Part shown: positions 24,430-33,710 of the stretch, piece by piece | How the letters are laid out: each line of letters begins with the position of its first letter | Numbering within the stretch: position 1 is the stretch's first letter | NCBI RefSeq assembly: GCF_022865125.1 | Contig: NZ_CP094829.1 | Coordinates: 59,783-123,782, forward strand | Source: Acuticoccus sp. I52.16.1 | Lineage (GTDB): Bacteria; Pseudomonadota; Alphaproteobacteria; Rhizobiales; Amorphaceae | DNA: 64,000 nucleotides | Direction of reading: 5' to 3' | Notes under the pieces: model-generated | What the model saw: only the letters and a program-made list of their open reading frames with translations | The model's database searches: none | Told to the model about the DNA's origin: nothing | Position numbers and translations under genes: made by a program

Positions 24430-25428
24430 TCAGGCTGGCAGAGGGGCAGCTTTCAAGGAGGGTCGATAGACCTCCAGCACGCCACGCTGTCCGCCCCGTC
24501 GGCCGACCTGGATGATGAGATCGATCGTCTTCCGCGCATAGTCCAGCACATCCCGGCGGGTCTGGTTCATCCCGGCCCGCATCACCATCATGGCGAGGCG
24601 TTCGAGCGCGAGCGCAGGACTGTCGGCGTGGATGGTGCTGATCGATCCCGGATGACCGGTGTTGATCGCTTCCAGGAAATTGAACGCCTCCTCACCGCGG
24701 ATCTCGCCCAGGATCAAGCGGTCCGGGCGCATGCGCAGTGCGCTTTCGAGGAGCCGCGCCGGCGAGCGTTCGGATCCGGTGCGCCGGTCCGCGATCAGGG
24801 GCACCGTATTCGGATGCGGCAGGTGCAGCTCCGGCGCGTCCTCGATCGTCACCATCCGCTCGGCATGACCGCTCAGGGAGAGCATTGCGCGGGCGAGTGT
24901 CGTCTTTCCTGACGACGTGCCGCCCGACACCAGAATGTTGAGCCGATCGTCGATCGCCTTTTGCAGCAGCTCCTGCAGCCGGCCGTCGTCCGCCAGCGCC
25001 GCCAGCTCTGCGAGGTTGGCCTGGCGCTCGCCCTCGACGTCGACTTGGCGACCTTCGAGGAAGGCGACGTCCGTCACCGGCAGCACCCGGGAGATGTACT
25101 TGCGGATCGAGACGGACACGCCGTCCTCGATCGCCGGCGGCACGATAACCTGCACGCGCATCGACTGGCCGAACACCTTTACGCGGCCCGAGACGATGGG
25201 ATGATGCGGTCCAAGCTGGTTCTTCGACTCGCCGGCGAGGTGTGAGCCGAGCATCTTCAGCCGCGCGGCCGGAATAGCCCCATCCCAAAGCTGCATATGC
25301 GACTGCGAGGCGTATTCCACCCAAATGCGCCCGTCGGGGTTCACCACCACCTCGTTGACCTCGTCGGAAGTCAGCGGAGTGCGCAGGGGGAGGAGGCCCT
25401 GCTCGGCGTGGCTGGCTGGCGCTGTCAC
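24430..25428 (-). CDS. virB11: VirB11/TrbB-type secretion ATPase
   Basis: This 332-residue protein has the Walker A motif GGTSSGKTT (169-177), the Asp/His boxes (MVTIEDAPEL, then STIHADSP) and RPDRLILGEIRGEEAFNFL as Walker B. Cytoplasmic hexameric ATPase that drives substrate transfer and pilus assembly. Last gene of the leftward virB operon; it follows virB10 with only 5 bases between them. Confidence 0.95.
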   Translation of the reverse strand: MTAPASHAEQGLLPLRTPLTSDEVNEVVVNPDGRIWVEYASQSHMQLWDGAIPAARLKMLGSHLAGESKNQLGPHHPIVSGRVKVFGQSMRVQVIVPPAIEDGVSVSIRKYISRVLPVTDVAFLEGRQVDVEGERQANLAELAALADDGRLQELLQKAIDDRLNILVSGGTSSGKTTLARAMLSLSGHAERMVTIEDAPELHLPHPNTVPLIADRRTGSERSPARLLESALRMRPDRLILGEIRGEEAFNFLEAINTGHPGSISTIHADSPALALERLAMMVMRAGMNQTRRDVLDYARKTIDLIIQVGRRGGQRGVLEVYRPSLKAAPLPA

Positions 25429-25433
25429 GGCTG

Positions 25434-26750
25434 TCAGAACACGAGGTCGCGGTTGACCATGACTGAGATCGCGGTGCCCTGATCGATATAGATCACCGGG
25501 CCGAGCGTGAGGTACTCCGCCATCACGCCCTGGGTCGTGTCTTCCAGATCGCTCGACAGATCCTCCGCGGCATCGCGTGACGTGTCGCTCGTCCCTTCTC
25601 TCAGGATGAACTGCGGGCCGAGCGTGATGAGGGAGATCAGCGCCGCCGAGCCGAAGCGCTGGCGGAAGCGCGTATCGACCTGGCCGGACTGGCCCGACAT
25701 GCCAAGCTGGTCGGCACCATAGCCGCCGAGCTCGACACTCACGCCGGCCGGCGTCACGGCCCGGTTCCAGGCGATTTGCGCCCGGTTCTGCGCAATGGAG
25801 ACGTCGGAATTGTAGCTCCCGATCAGCCGGGACCCGCGCGGTAGCAGGACGTTCTCGCCGTCGTAGGAGTAGACGTCGTGTGAGACGACAGCGCGGATGA
25901 TGCCCGGCAGCTCCGTAGAGACTGCCGTCTCGAGCACCGCGGCGAGCGATGTCCCCTGGACGATGGTTCGCCCCGGGTTGGCGATCGTCGTTGCCCGCAC
26001 CGTATCGTAGCTCTGCGTCGAGGCGATGCGCATGAAGTCTTCATTGCTCGAACGCTCACGATCGCCGCTCTGGACGGAGGAGGCGGCGGCGACAGCACCG
26101 CCGCCATCGAGCACCAGCGCGTCCGACTGCACCTGCTCATGCGCGATCGCCTCACGGCGCATTCGCTCTTCCTCAAGCCGCGCCCGTGCGGCGGCCTCCT
26201 CCTCGCTCAGCTTGTCGGCCGCTGCCGCCTCGCGCGCGGCCTGCAGGCGCTTCTCGTACTCGGCCTCCTGCACCTGACGCTCACGGTCGAACTGGTCACG
26301 CAGCGCTTCGGCTTGCTCATCGAGCAACGCGCGGATCTTGTCGACCTGATCGCCGCTTTGCGTGCGCATCTCCTCCAGCTGCCGTTCAAGCGCCGCGATC
26401 TGCGATCGATAAGCACTGTCGTCGATCGCCGGGCTCGTCGGGGCAGGGCGCATCGGCGGCTCCACATCGACGATTGACGTCTCCACATCGTCAGGCAGGG
26501 TGATTTCCGTCGAGATGCCGCCATCCATGCGGGAGGTTTCCTGCATCGTCTCGCTGGTGGAGGCGCCACCACCCAATAGCGAGCGCACCTGGTCGGGCGC
26601 GAGGACGACAACTGAGAGCGCGGCGAAGGCGCCCCCCATCACAATGCCGATGAGAACCCGCGAGCGCTTGCCCTTCGGTTTGGTCTCCAAGGCGCGGCGG
26701 CGCTCCTCGACGAGGCGATCGCGGTCTACGGTCCTGTCGTCCGTCATCAT
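25434..26750 (-). CDS. virB10: VirB10/TrbI-type channel protein
   Basis: The start at 26750 overlaps the virB9 stop. One membrane helix (VLIGIVMGGAFAALSVVVLA), then a long coiled-coil, Gln/Glu/Arg-rich periplasmic stretch (about residues 100-230) and a conserved C-terminal beta-barrel domain with LLPRGSRLIGSYNSDV and FRQRFGSAALISL. Spans inner and outer membranes and forms the outer-membrane pore with VirB9 and VirB7. The Pro-rich region is replaced by coiled coil, as in TrbI. Confidence 0.92.
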   Translation of the reverse strand: MMTDDRTVDRDRLVEERRRALETKPKGKRSRVLIGIVMGGAFAALSVVVLAPDQVRSLLGGGASTSETMQETSRMDGGISTEITLPDDVETSIVDVEPPMRPAPTSPAIDDSAYRSQIAALERQLEEMRTQSGDQVDKIRALLDEQAEALRDQFDRERQVQEAEYEKRLQAAREAAAADKLSEEEAAARARLEEERMRREAIAHEQVQSDALVLDGGGAVAAASSVQSGDRERSSNEDFMRIASTQSYDTVRATTIANPGRTIVQGTSLAAVLETAVSTELPGIIRAVVSHDVYSYDGENVLLPRGSRLIGSYNSDVSIAQNRAQIAWNRAVTPAGVSVELGGYGADQLGMSGQSGQVDTRFRQRFGSAALISLITLGPQFILREGTSDTSRDAAEDLSSDLEDTTQGVMAEYLTLGPVIYIDQGTAISVMVNRDLVF

Positions 26751-27514
26751 CGGTCTCCACCGCGCGCGTTGCCTCGCCCGAATGCGCCGCCGCTTCGGCG
26801 AGCGACGGAGCCGTGGGCGACGGAGATCGTCTCGTCGCCCAGGCGGAGCGTCCAACGTTCCGACGTGCGCGAGACGACGAACCCGTCCTGGGTCTGCGAG
26901 ACGTTGACGATGGCCTCCTGTCCGCGCGCGTTCGCAGCAAAGATCGCGGGCCGCGGAGCGTCCGGCGCGAAACGGAAATAGGTGCTGCGACCGTCGTCAT
27001 AGACCTGCACCGGGACGATGCTGCGCGCCGTGCCGGCGTAGAAATAGTTGAAGTCCTTAGGCCGCGCTGCGCGCTCTTGCTGCACTCGTCGCTGCGCGGC
27101 TTCCTCGCCCGGATAGCGAAAATCGATGCGATAGCTCAGGTTCGGGTCACCCGCTCGGCCACGCTTGGCGCGCAGCTCGAACGTGTAGACGCGCCGGTCC
27201 GTGTAGACCGTCATGTTGGTGTAGGCGTTGTCGATCAGCGGCTTCACCGAAAGCACGTCGCCGCGCGACAGCCGCACGATCTGCCAAGAGGCACTGTCGC
27301 CGACCTGCACGGACTCCACGTTCTCGCCGGGGGCGAATTGCAGCGACGTGATGAATTTCATGTACACGTCGAGCCGGTACACTTGGTGCTCGCTGTAGGT
27401 GTAGTGACGGATGCGCGGGTCGGCCGAGTAGGGAAGCGGCTTCACTTCGGCCTGTGCCGCTGCCACCGAAGCGACGAGCGCCAGGGTTCCGAGGGTCATC
27501 CGACGGATTGCCAT
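26747..27514 (-). CDS. virB9: VirB9/TrbG-type channel protein
   Basis: This 255-residue protein has a signal peptide (LALVASVAAAQA) followed by the VirB9 fold: PYSADPRIRHYTYSEHQVYR at the N-terminus and DFNYFYAGTARSIVPVQVYD, FRFAPDAPRPAIFA in the C-terminal domain. Part of the outer-membrane core complex. ATGA overlap with virB10. Confidence 0.93.
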   Translation of the reverse strand: MAIRRMTLGTLALVASVAAAQAEVKPLPYSADPRIRHYTYSEHQVYRLDVYMKFITSLQFAPGENVESVQVGDSASWQIVRLSRGDVLSVKPLIDNAYTNMTVYTDRRVYTFELRAKRGRAGDPNLSYRIDFRYPGEEAAQRRVQQERAARPKDFNYFYAGTARSIVPVQVYDDGRSTYFRFAPDAPRPAIFAANARGQEAIVNVSQTQDGFVVSRTSERWTLRLGDETISVAHGSVARRSGGAFGRGNARGGDR

Positions 27515-27516
27515 GG

Positions 27517-28191
27517 TCAGTTCTCCCGGGCGCGAAGGGTCTCGGCATCGACGCGATAGTTCGTGACGGTGAACCCCAGCGGGTTCTGCCAGACCTGTTC
27601 GAGATTGCGTTCGACGCGCGGCCGAAACTCGAAGCCGACCGTCGCGACGAAATTGCGCTCGATCGGATTGTCGCCGAGTCGTTCTAGGCGTCGTGTGAAG
27701 CGGACCTGTGCCGTCGTGTCACCCAGCATCGAGATCGAGGCGACCTTGACGGTGATCAGCGTGTCGGTGCCGTAGATGTTGGGCGGATAGTTCTCAGCCG
27801 CGGAGTTCCAGAGCGCGCGCAGCGACGAGCTCGCTTGCCCGACCGAGGTGTTGGCCACCATGGGAATGCGCGCGGCGTTGTCCGCCACGTCATAAGTCTC
27901 GCGATCGGTCACGTAGCGGACGATCTCCGCCTCGCGGACGGCCTCTTGCTCCGACAGGGAGCCGGGCCGGGTGGTGACGATCTGCTCGCTCTCGCCGGTG
28001 GACCTGTCCACCATCACCACGTAGGGGCGGATCTCCTTCATCGGCAGCGCGATGCACAGCGCCACCACGGACGTGAGCGCGACCGCGATGCTCCCGGCCG
28101 CGATGAAGCCCAGGACATTGCGCTGACGACGGAGGCCGAAAAACACTTCGTCCGCAAATCCGGTTGCGATCTCGTTGCTGCTCTTTGCCAC
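27517..28191 (-). CDS. virB8: VirB8-type inner-membrane scaffold
   Basis: This 224-residue protein starts with GTG at 28191 after AAAGGA. One membrane helix (VLGFIAAGSIAVALTSVVAL) precedes a periplasmic NTF2-like domain with PYVVMVDRSTGESEQ and the family-typical NPLGFTVTNYRVD at the C-terminus. It nucleates assembly of the secretion channel. Two bases separate it from virB9. Confidence 0.93.
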   Translation of the reverse strand: MAKSSNEIATGFADEVFFGLRRQRNVLGFIAAGSIAVALTSVVALCIALPMKEIRPYVVMVDRSTGESEQIVTTRPGSLSEQEAVREAEIVRYVTDRETYDVADNAARIPMVANTSVGQASSSLRALWNSAAENYPPNIYGTDTLITVKVASISMLGDTTAQVRFTRRLERLGDNPIERNFVATVGFEFRPRVERNLEQVWQNPLGFTVTNYRVDAETLRAREN

Positions 28192-28292
28192 TCGGACAGA
28201 TTCCTTTCGCGACGCGATCGGGGGCGCGTCGAAATTCCTGCGGTGTCGTGCGGGAAGCCCCTAGGCAGGACGGCGGGGTAGGGGAGCGGCCA

Positions 28293-29483
28293 TTAGCCTT
28301 CGCCCGGACGCCTTGTGCCCTGCGGAGAGCGCATCAAAGCCTGGATTGCGGCGGTCCGATTTTGCCTTGCGGCCTCGCGATCGTTCCGGTTCTCGCGGGC
28401 ACTCTGGATCATCGCCGCCTGCCCTGCCTCACGGCGCTCGCCGAGCGACGTGCGCTGGCCGCGCTCCTGGTTGCGAAGGCCGATCATCTCGCGGTTGCGG
28501 TGCATAGCGGCCGAGGTTTGCTGGGCATCCTGGAGGGCGGCGCTGATCCGGGAGCCGGCTCCGCCACCAGCGCTACGCGCCGCTCCGATGGCCGATGCAG
28601 TCTGCAGAACCCGCGGCGTCGCCATCTGCGTGACGCTCTTCACGCCGCCGCCGCCGGCAACCGCACCCTGCCGGACCATCGCCACGCCGTTGGCCGTCGC
28701 GACGAACGTGCCGGCAAGGCCGTTCACAAGCGTCGGCACCTGGATCATCAGGAAGATCGCCGCCGCGCCGACGATGAGGAAGCCAGCCGCTTCTTGCAGC
28801 TCATAGGCGCCTTCGGCTTCGGAAATCATATCCTGCCCAATGCCGACGATTGCTCCCATGACCCCGGCGAGGACGAGAGGGATGAGGGCAAAGCCGAGCG
28901 TGAAGCGCACCCAGCTCTCAAAGAGATTGCCGGTCGCCTTGAACATCAGCGTTGGGATGAAGATCGGCGCGAGGCTGATCGCCATGGCGAGGCCAACCTT
29001 GGCGATGGCCGAAACAATGATGGCGACGCACGCCATCAGGGCACCAACCACCCACACCAGCACTGAGGTCAGAGAGATCGAGAAGTAGCCGCTTTCCTCA
29101 TCGGCTCGTTCCGAGAATTCGAACAGGCCTGTAATCATGTCGTCGAGAGCGACATTGAGGTTGGGCGCATCGACAGCCCCCAACAGCTCCGCGCCTATGG
29201 CGCCCGGGGTATTCGTTACGATGTCGTAGATCGGCTGGAATTGCGCCCATGTCGTCGCGACCGTCAGGACAATGATGTAGCGCACCATCCATCGTGTGTA
29301 TTCGGTCACCCGAATTGGCACCCACTGGACCAAGGTGTTGAACGCAATGAAGGCAAGACCGACGAGGCCCATGGCCTGCATCAGACCGGAAACGGCGCCA
29401 CCAAAATCAGCAAAAACGCTTTCCGCGTACCCTTCAATGGCACTGTCGACTTTGTCGAGGGTCTCGACAACAAATGTCGCCAT
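28293..29483 (-). CDS. virB6: VirB6/TrbL-type polytopic channel protein
   Basis: This 396-residue protein has five to six membrane helices in residues 25-270, with WVPIRVTEYTRWMVRYIIV and WVRFTLGFALIPLVLAGV as typical VirB6 segments, then a polar Arg/Gln/Ala-rich cytoplasmic tail of about 110 residues. GAGG precedes the ATG. Forms the inner-membrane part of the channel. Confidence 0.9.
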   Translation of the reverse strand: MATFVVETLDKVDSAIEGYAESVFADFGGAVSGLMQAMGLVGLAFIAFNTLVQWVPIRVTEYTRWMVRYIIVLTVATTWAQFQPIYDIVTNTPGAIGAELLGAVDAPNLNVALDDMITGLFEFSERADEESGYFSISLTSVLVWVVGALMACVAIIVSAIAKVGLAMAISLAPIFIPTLMFKATGNLFESWVRFTLGFALIPLVLAGVMGAIVGIGQDMISEAEGAYELQEAAGFLIVGAAAIFLMIQVPTLVNGLAGTFVATANGVAMVRQGAVAGGGGVKSVTQMATPRVLQTASAIGAARSAGGGAGSRISAALQDAQQTSAAMHRNREMIGLRNQERGQRTSLGERREAGQAAMIQSARENRNDREAARQNRTAAIQALMRSPQGTRRPGEG

Positions 29484-29511
29484 CGTCCTCTACCTCTCGA
29501 AATCACCGCCT

Positions 29512-29937
29512 TTAGCGGACCCATCCCTTGGGGATCGCGCCAACCTCCCGGCAGTAGTCGAGAGCAGCCTTGTACCCGTCGTCCTCCTCCTGCAGCGCGA
29601 GGTAGTAAGGTCGAACCTCCTTCCGCGGCATTCCCCACAATTCATCGGGGACCATCGCCTCAATCGCGTCCCAATCCCGTCGGCCCCGCAGGCAGCCAAT
29701 TTCGTGAGGTTGACCCTTCGCGAACGCTTCGCATTGCTGGCGGACATGCGCGGCGTCCCAGCGCACCTGATACTCTTTCAGAACGCGCTCCATCGCTCGG
29801 TTGGGTGAGCGTGCCGAGAACTGATCCCTATCGACACTTCCGCCAGTGCACCCCCAATTGGCCGGTTCCGACGAGACGGGCCCCGCGAGGATCGCCATCG
29901 ATACGGGCAGGGCGATGGCAAATGGGATCGACTTCAT
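29512..29937 (-). CDS. Periplasmic protein encoded between virB5 and virB6
   Basis: This 141-residue protein has a signal peptide (FAIALPVSMAILAGPVSS) and four Cys in the mature part (NWGCTGG, RQQCEAF, IGCLRG, DYCREV), enough for two disulfides. Its ribosome site (GAGGAG) lies within the last codons of virB5. In related T4SS operons this position often holds an entry-exclusion or pilus-associated protein; no family was recognised, so that role is only inferred from position. Confidence 0.65.
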   Translation of the reverse strand: MKSIPFAIALPVSMAILAGPVSSEPANWGCTGGSVDRDQFSARSPNRAMERVLKEYQVRWDAAHVRQQCEAFAKGQPHEIGCLRGRRDWDAIEAMVPDELWGMPRKEVRPYYLALQEEDDGYKAALDYCREVGAIPKGWVR

Positions 29938-29942
29938 GAATT

Positions 29943-30653
29943 TTACTCCTCGGTGCCGTACATGAACCGGCGGCCTGCCGTGCGGTCGCGAGCAGCCGAG
30001 ATGGCATCAGTGCCGACCGTGGCCGCCATCGCGGCTTGCAGGCGCAGGTTTTCGTTCAGGAGGACGGCGACTTCGGCCATCATCCGCGTGTTGTAATCGA
30101 GGCTCGCCTTGAGGTCGGCGTTGGCATCGATGCCGTCGATCAGCGTGTTGATGCGCTCCATCGAGGCGTTGGCGCGCTGGTAAGTGTCTTCGGCCGTCGC
30201 CACCGTCGCCATGCCGGATCCGGCTTGCGTGGCAAGTGCGCGGTCCTGCGCCAGATCGGAGCCGAAATAGGCCGAGAGATCCTCGAGGTCGAACGTGTCT
30301 TTCAGCTCGCCGATCCGGTCGCTCAGGACCGACGTGTTGCCGCCGGCGATCGAGCCACCGCCAATCACCCCGTCCATAATCGAAGTCAGGCTGTCCGCCG
30401 CCTGGCGCGCCGACTGATCCGTCACCGAATTGAGGATGCTGCTGATCCCCTTGTCGCCGGTGATGCTTTCGAGCTGATCCTGCAGGCTCGTGAGCTGCTC
30501 GAGCTGCGCCTCGTAGTCCTGCCGCATCTGTTCGAGCTGCTGCACGAATTGCGCGACGGCTGTGCCGTCGAACACCGGCACGCCCTGCGCATGGGCGGCC
30601 GGGCCCCCCATCAAAGCCACCGAGACCGTCGCCAGGATAGTCATCCGTTTCAT
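29943..30653 (-). CDS. virB5: VirB5/TrbJ-type minor pilus protein
   Basis: The start at 30653 gives a signal peptide ending AAHAQ and overlaps the preceding lipoprotein stop (ATGA). The mature protein is mostly alpha-helical, with VQQLEQMRQDYEAQLEQL at the N-terminus and QRANASMERINTLIDGID, LNENLRLQAAM near the C-terminus, typical of TrbJ/VirB5. It localises to the pilus tip. Confidence 0.88.
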   Translation of the reverse strand: MKRMTILATVSVALMGGPAAHAQGVPVFDGTAVAQFVQQLEQMRQDYEAQLEQLTSLQDQLESITGDKGISSILNSVTDQSARQAADSLTSIMDGVIGGGSIAGGNTSVLSDRIGELKDTFDLEDLSAYFGSDLAQDRALATQAGSGMATVATAEDTYQRANASMERINTLIDGIDANADLKASLDYNTRMMAEVAVLLNENLRLQAAMAATVGTDAISAARDRTAGRRFMYGTEE

Positions 30654-30790
30654 TCGACCACGACACCCCTCTGGTTGATCGGTGCCCACTCGCAAGCCTT
30701 GTTCTTGCAGGGCCATTTCTCTGCGGTGTAGCTCGCGCATCCGGCCGTCGAGGCCGCCAGCAAGAGCACGAGGAGGATCCTCCCGGACAT
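30650..30790 (-). CDS. VirB7-like small lipoprotein
   Basis: A 46-codon gene between virB4 and virB5, overlapping the virB5 start by 4 bases and starting 2 bases after the virB4 stop in transcript order. The product has a lipoprotein signal (LLVLLLAASTAGC) and a short mature part with two more Cys (EKWPCKNKACEW). VirB7 anchors VirB9 to the outer membrane through lipid and disulfide. Size and lipobox fit; the gene order (4-7-5) differs from Agrobacterium. Confidence 0.78.
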   Translation of the reverse strand: MSGRILLVLLLAASTAGCASYTAEKWPCKNKACEWAPINQRGVVVE

Positions 30791-30791
30791 C

Positions 30792-33173
30792 TCAAAGCTC
30801 CTTCCAGAAGGCTGGGTTCTCTCGCCAGCCAGGCGGCGAACGCTCGTCGCCCGGACCCGACACCAAGCCCGTCAGGAGCGACCCGAGGGCACCGAGATCC
30901 ATGTCGACGAAGACGCTGCTGTCGCCGGAGCGGATCGAGGCGTAGCGGTGGCCGGACCCCGACGACATGAGGAATTCCTGTTCCCCATCCGTGAGGCCCA
31001 GCGGTGCGAGCTCCGCTGCCGTGTTGCGGGAATTCGGAAACAGGATCGTCGTGGCGATGCTTTCGAGGATCGAGCTCCCCGCGCGACTTTCGGCGATGTG
31101 CGACACGCGCTGCGTCAGCATGACGACCGCGACGTTCTTCTTGCGCATCGTCAGCATCCAGTCTTTCAACCGGCTCTGGAAATACGCGTCGTCGAGGAGC
31201 TTCCACGCCTCGTCGAGCACGACGAGAGTCGGCCGGCCGTCCTCGATTGTCCGCTCGATGCGCCGGAACACGTAGCTCAGCCAAGCCGTGCGCACGTTCG
31301 GGATGTCGAGCACTTCGGTCAGGTCGAAGCCGGTCACGTCACTGGCGAAGTGCAACGGATCCGCGTCGGTGCCGCCGAACAGCCCGGCGTGCTGGCCACC
31401 CTCGTCCCATTGCGCCATGCGCGTGTAGAGGTCCTGCTCGTCGTCGACGCCGCGGAGCTGGGATCGGAAATGGCTGATCGTCTGCAAGGCCGGATCGGAG
31501 TCGGCGTTGCTCGCGGTCATTTGGGCCAGCGCTTCGGCCTGCATCGGCGAGAGGCCGGCCCCGTCCTGCGACAGCAGCGCCCCAAGCCAATCGGTCAGCC
31601 AGGCCGTGCCCCGGGCATCGCCTTCCGCTCGGAATGGATTGAAGCCCGTCTGCTCCCCCATGCGCACCGCCGAGTAGCTTCCCCCAAGCGCGCGGAGGGC
31701 CATCTCGAGCCCTCGGTCCTTGTCGAACGCAATGATGCGCGGGCGCGGCTCGATCCGCTGCGCCTGGGCCATCAGGAAGGCGATCGCGGCCGTCTTGCCC
31801 GAGCCGGTGCGCCCGACGATCAGCGTGTGACCCACAGTGCGCTCGCCGGGTCGGCCAGCCAGATGGAAGCTGAAGCGATGCGGCTCGTGGCCGAGCGTGC
31901 GGAATGTCGTGATCGGTGCGCCCCAAGGCGTCCGGTCTGGCTTCAGCCCTTCGCCGTTCGCGTGGAGGGCGGCGAAGTCCGCGAAGTTCGCCGACGAGAT
32001 CATGGCCGCGCGAGCGCGGTAGCTGTGGTTTCCTGGATGCTGCGCGAAGAAGGCACTGCGCGCGCCGATATCCTCGCGGACCACGACGCCGCCGGTGCGT
32101 TGACCGGCGCTGCGGACACGTGACGCGCTCTCATCGAGCTCGGCCTCAGTGCGGGCAAAGACGGTGATGGAGGCTTGATGCAGGCCGAAACTGATCCGGC
32201 CGGATGCCAGATCGTCGGCCGCATCCACAAGCTGCGCCTCCAGCGAGCGCGCCGCGTCGTCGGCGGCCCGCATCTGCCGCGCCGTCCGCTGGACGCGCGC
32301 CAGCGCCTCGAATTGCTCGATCGGGGTGAAGGAGTGCGTGATGACCGTGTCGTGCGGCAGATCGAGCCCGTCGAAGACACCCGCATGCGTTTCGGTCGGA
32401 TATTTCTTGTAGGTGAAGACCGCACCGAAGCGGGTTTCGTCGGCGTCATTGCCGAAGACGACGAATGTGTCGTCCCGGAAATCGACCCGCGAGGCCGTCA
32501 TCAAATCGGCCAGGGGCCGGAATTCAGCCCCTGGCGCAAGCGGCCGGTAGATGCCCGAGACGCAGGCCTGCAGCATGCCGAGCCATTCGCCCTCGGCAAG
32601 GGAGAGGCGGCGTGGCGAGGCGGCCGAGAGGGCTCCCATCATGTGCCCAACCACCTCGTTGAGCCGGGCGATACGGCGCTCGCGCATGGCCGCAAGGTCG
32701 CGTTTGCCGCCGCCGGAGATCCGCGCCCACAGACTGGTGAGCGTCATCGGTCGCACCACGACCGTGACCATGATCCGCCGCGAGCGCAGCCCCATGGTCT
32801 CGAGGTCGCCTTGCCACGCACGATCCACCGCCGCGGCGAAACCGTCGCCATCGATCGGTGGCATCGCGACACTCGCCGGGTTGGAGAGTCGATGGACATA
32901 GAACGCGACGTCCGGTCCTGCCTGAGCGATGACGCCGCCCAGCGCCTCGGCGAGATCGGCGACTGCGGCCAGCTCGGCCGTCAGCGCCTCGATCCCGTCC
33001 ACCATGAATGCGGCCATGATGTCGCCATCGCGGAGTATCACGACGTCGTCGCCGATCGGGACGACGTAGGGCAGGTGCCGGGCGAGCATGTGCTCACCCG
33101 AGACGCCTTTGGGCTCCACGGCCTTGCGGCCATGCCCCCTTTGCACGTCAAGCACGGTAGATGATCCCTTCAC
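30792..33173 (-). CDS. virB4: VirB4/TrbE-type ATPase
   Basis: This 793-residue protein has the conserved N-terminal block HMLARHLPYVVPIGDDVVI, Walker A VGRTGSGKTAAIAFL about residue 455, and Walker B PTLVVLDEAWKLLDD followed by MRKKNVAVVMLTQRVSHI. Energises pilus assembly and substrate transfer. GTG start at 33173 overlaps virB3 by 26 bases; a downstream ATG is possible. Confidence 0.94.
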   Translation of the reverse strand: MKGSSTVLDVQRGHGRKAVEPKGVSGEHMLARHLPYVVPIGDDVVILRDGDIMAAFMVDGIEALTAELAAVADLAEALGGVIAQAGPDVAFYVHRLSNPASVAMPPIDGDGFAAAVDRAWQGDLETMGLRSRRIMVTVVVRPMTLTSLWARISGGGKRDLAAMRERRIARLNEVVGHMMGALSAASPRRLSLAEGEWLGMLQACVSGIYRPLAPGAEFRPLADLMTASRVDFRDDTFVVFGNDADETRFGAVFTYKKYPTETHAGVFDGLDLPHDTVITHSFTPIEQFEALARVQRTARQMRAADDAARSLEAQLVDAADDLASGRISFGLHQASITVFARTEAELDESASRVRSAGQRTGGVVVREDIGARSAFFAQHPGNHSYRARAAMISSANFADFAALHANGEGLKPDRTPWGAPITTFRTLGHEPHRFSFHLAGRPGERTVGHTLIVGRTGSGKTAAIAFLMAQAQRIEPRPRIIAFDKDRGLEMALRALGGSYSAVRMGEQTGFNPFRAEGDARGTAWLTDWLGALLSQDGAGLSPMQAEALAQMTASNADSDPALQTISHFRSQLRGVDDEQDLYTRMAQWDEGGQHAGLFGGTDADPLHFASDVTGFDLTEVLDIPNVRTAWLSYVFRRIERTIEDGRPTLVVLDEAWKLLDDAYFQSRLKDWMLTMRKKNVAVVMLTQRVSHIAESRAGSSILESIATTILFPNSRNTAAELAPLGLTDGEQEFLMSSGSGHRYASIRSGDSSVFVDMDLGALGSLLTGLVSGPGDERSPPGWRENPAFWKEL

Positions 33174-33423
33174 CCTTGAACCAGCTCGGCGGAAGGGGCG
33201 TGCGGATCATCGTGATGAACACGACGTCCGCGATCCGGGGGTCATAGTTCGCCAGCAGCCGGAGGCCGATGTAGCTCACGACGCCGGTGACCACGAAGTA
33301 GGTGAACGAGAGCGTCGCGATGAAGCCCCCGAACGTGACACCGAAGAGGATGATCACGTAGCTCATAGGGAGGCCCGCGATGCTCACGGGCCTCGTCAGC
33401 GCCTGAAAGCACGGGTGGCTCAT
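33148..33423 (-). CDS. virB3: VirB3-type membrane protein
   Basis: This 91-residue protein starts at 33423, overlapping virB2 (ATGA). It has [20 protein letters not shown], typical of VirB3, and two adjacent membrane helices ([35 protein letters not shown]). A truncated second copy lies at 55890-56034. Needed with VirB4 for pilus assembly. Confidence 0.9.
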   Translation of the reverse strand: MSHPCFQALTRPVSIAGLPMSYVIILFGVTFGGFIATLSFTYFVVTGVVSYIGLRLLANYDPRIADVVFITMIRTPLPPSWFKGEGIIYRA

Positions 33424-33710
33424 GAGTATCCGGAGAGGAGCGTCGCGGCGCCAAAGAGGATGGCGAGGCCGATGAGAACCGAACCGGCGAACATCCAGTT
33501 CATGCGGCCCGTCGCGAAGGCGAGGCCGACACCCGCGAGGGCGACGAGGCCGATGGCACGACCGAGCGTCCCCGTCAGCGCCTCGCCGAGTGTGGTGAAG
33601 AAGTTCGTGACCGGCGAGAGATCCTGCGCCATCGCCGCGCTCGTACCCGCCACGGTGAGCACCGTCGCGAGGCCGGCGATGTGACGGGCCTTCTTCAGTT
33701 GAATTCCCAT
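33420..33710 (-). CDS. virB2: VirB2-type pilin
   Basis: This 96-residue pro-pilin has a long signal ending AAMAQ and two hydrophobic helices ([20 protein letters not shown] and [18 protein letters not shown]). GGAG precedes the start. A near-identical full second copy is at 56031-56321. Major subunit of the conjugative pilus. Confidence 0.9.
   Translation of the reverse strand: MGIQLKKARHIAGLATVLTVAGTSAAMAQDLSPVTNFFTTLGEALTGTLGRAIGLVALAGVGLAFATGRMNWMFAGSVLIGLAILFGAATLLSGYS

Noticed and set aside
32175..33164. Long plus-strand frame opposite virB4
   Set aside because: Mirror of virB4 codon bias; product has no recognisable features.
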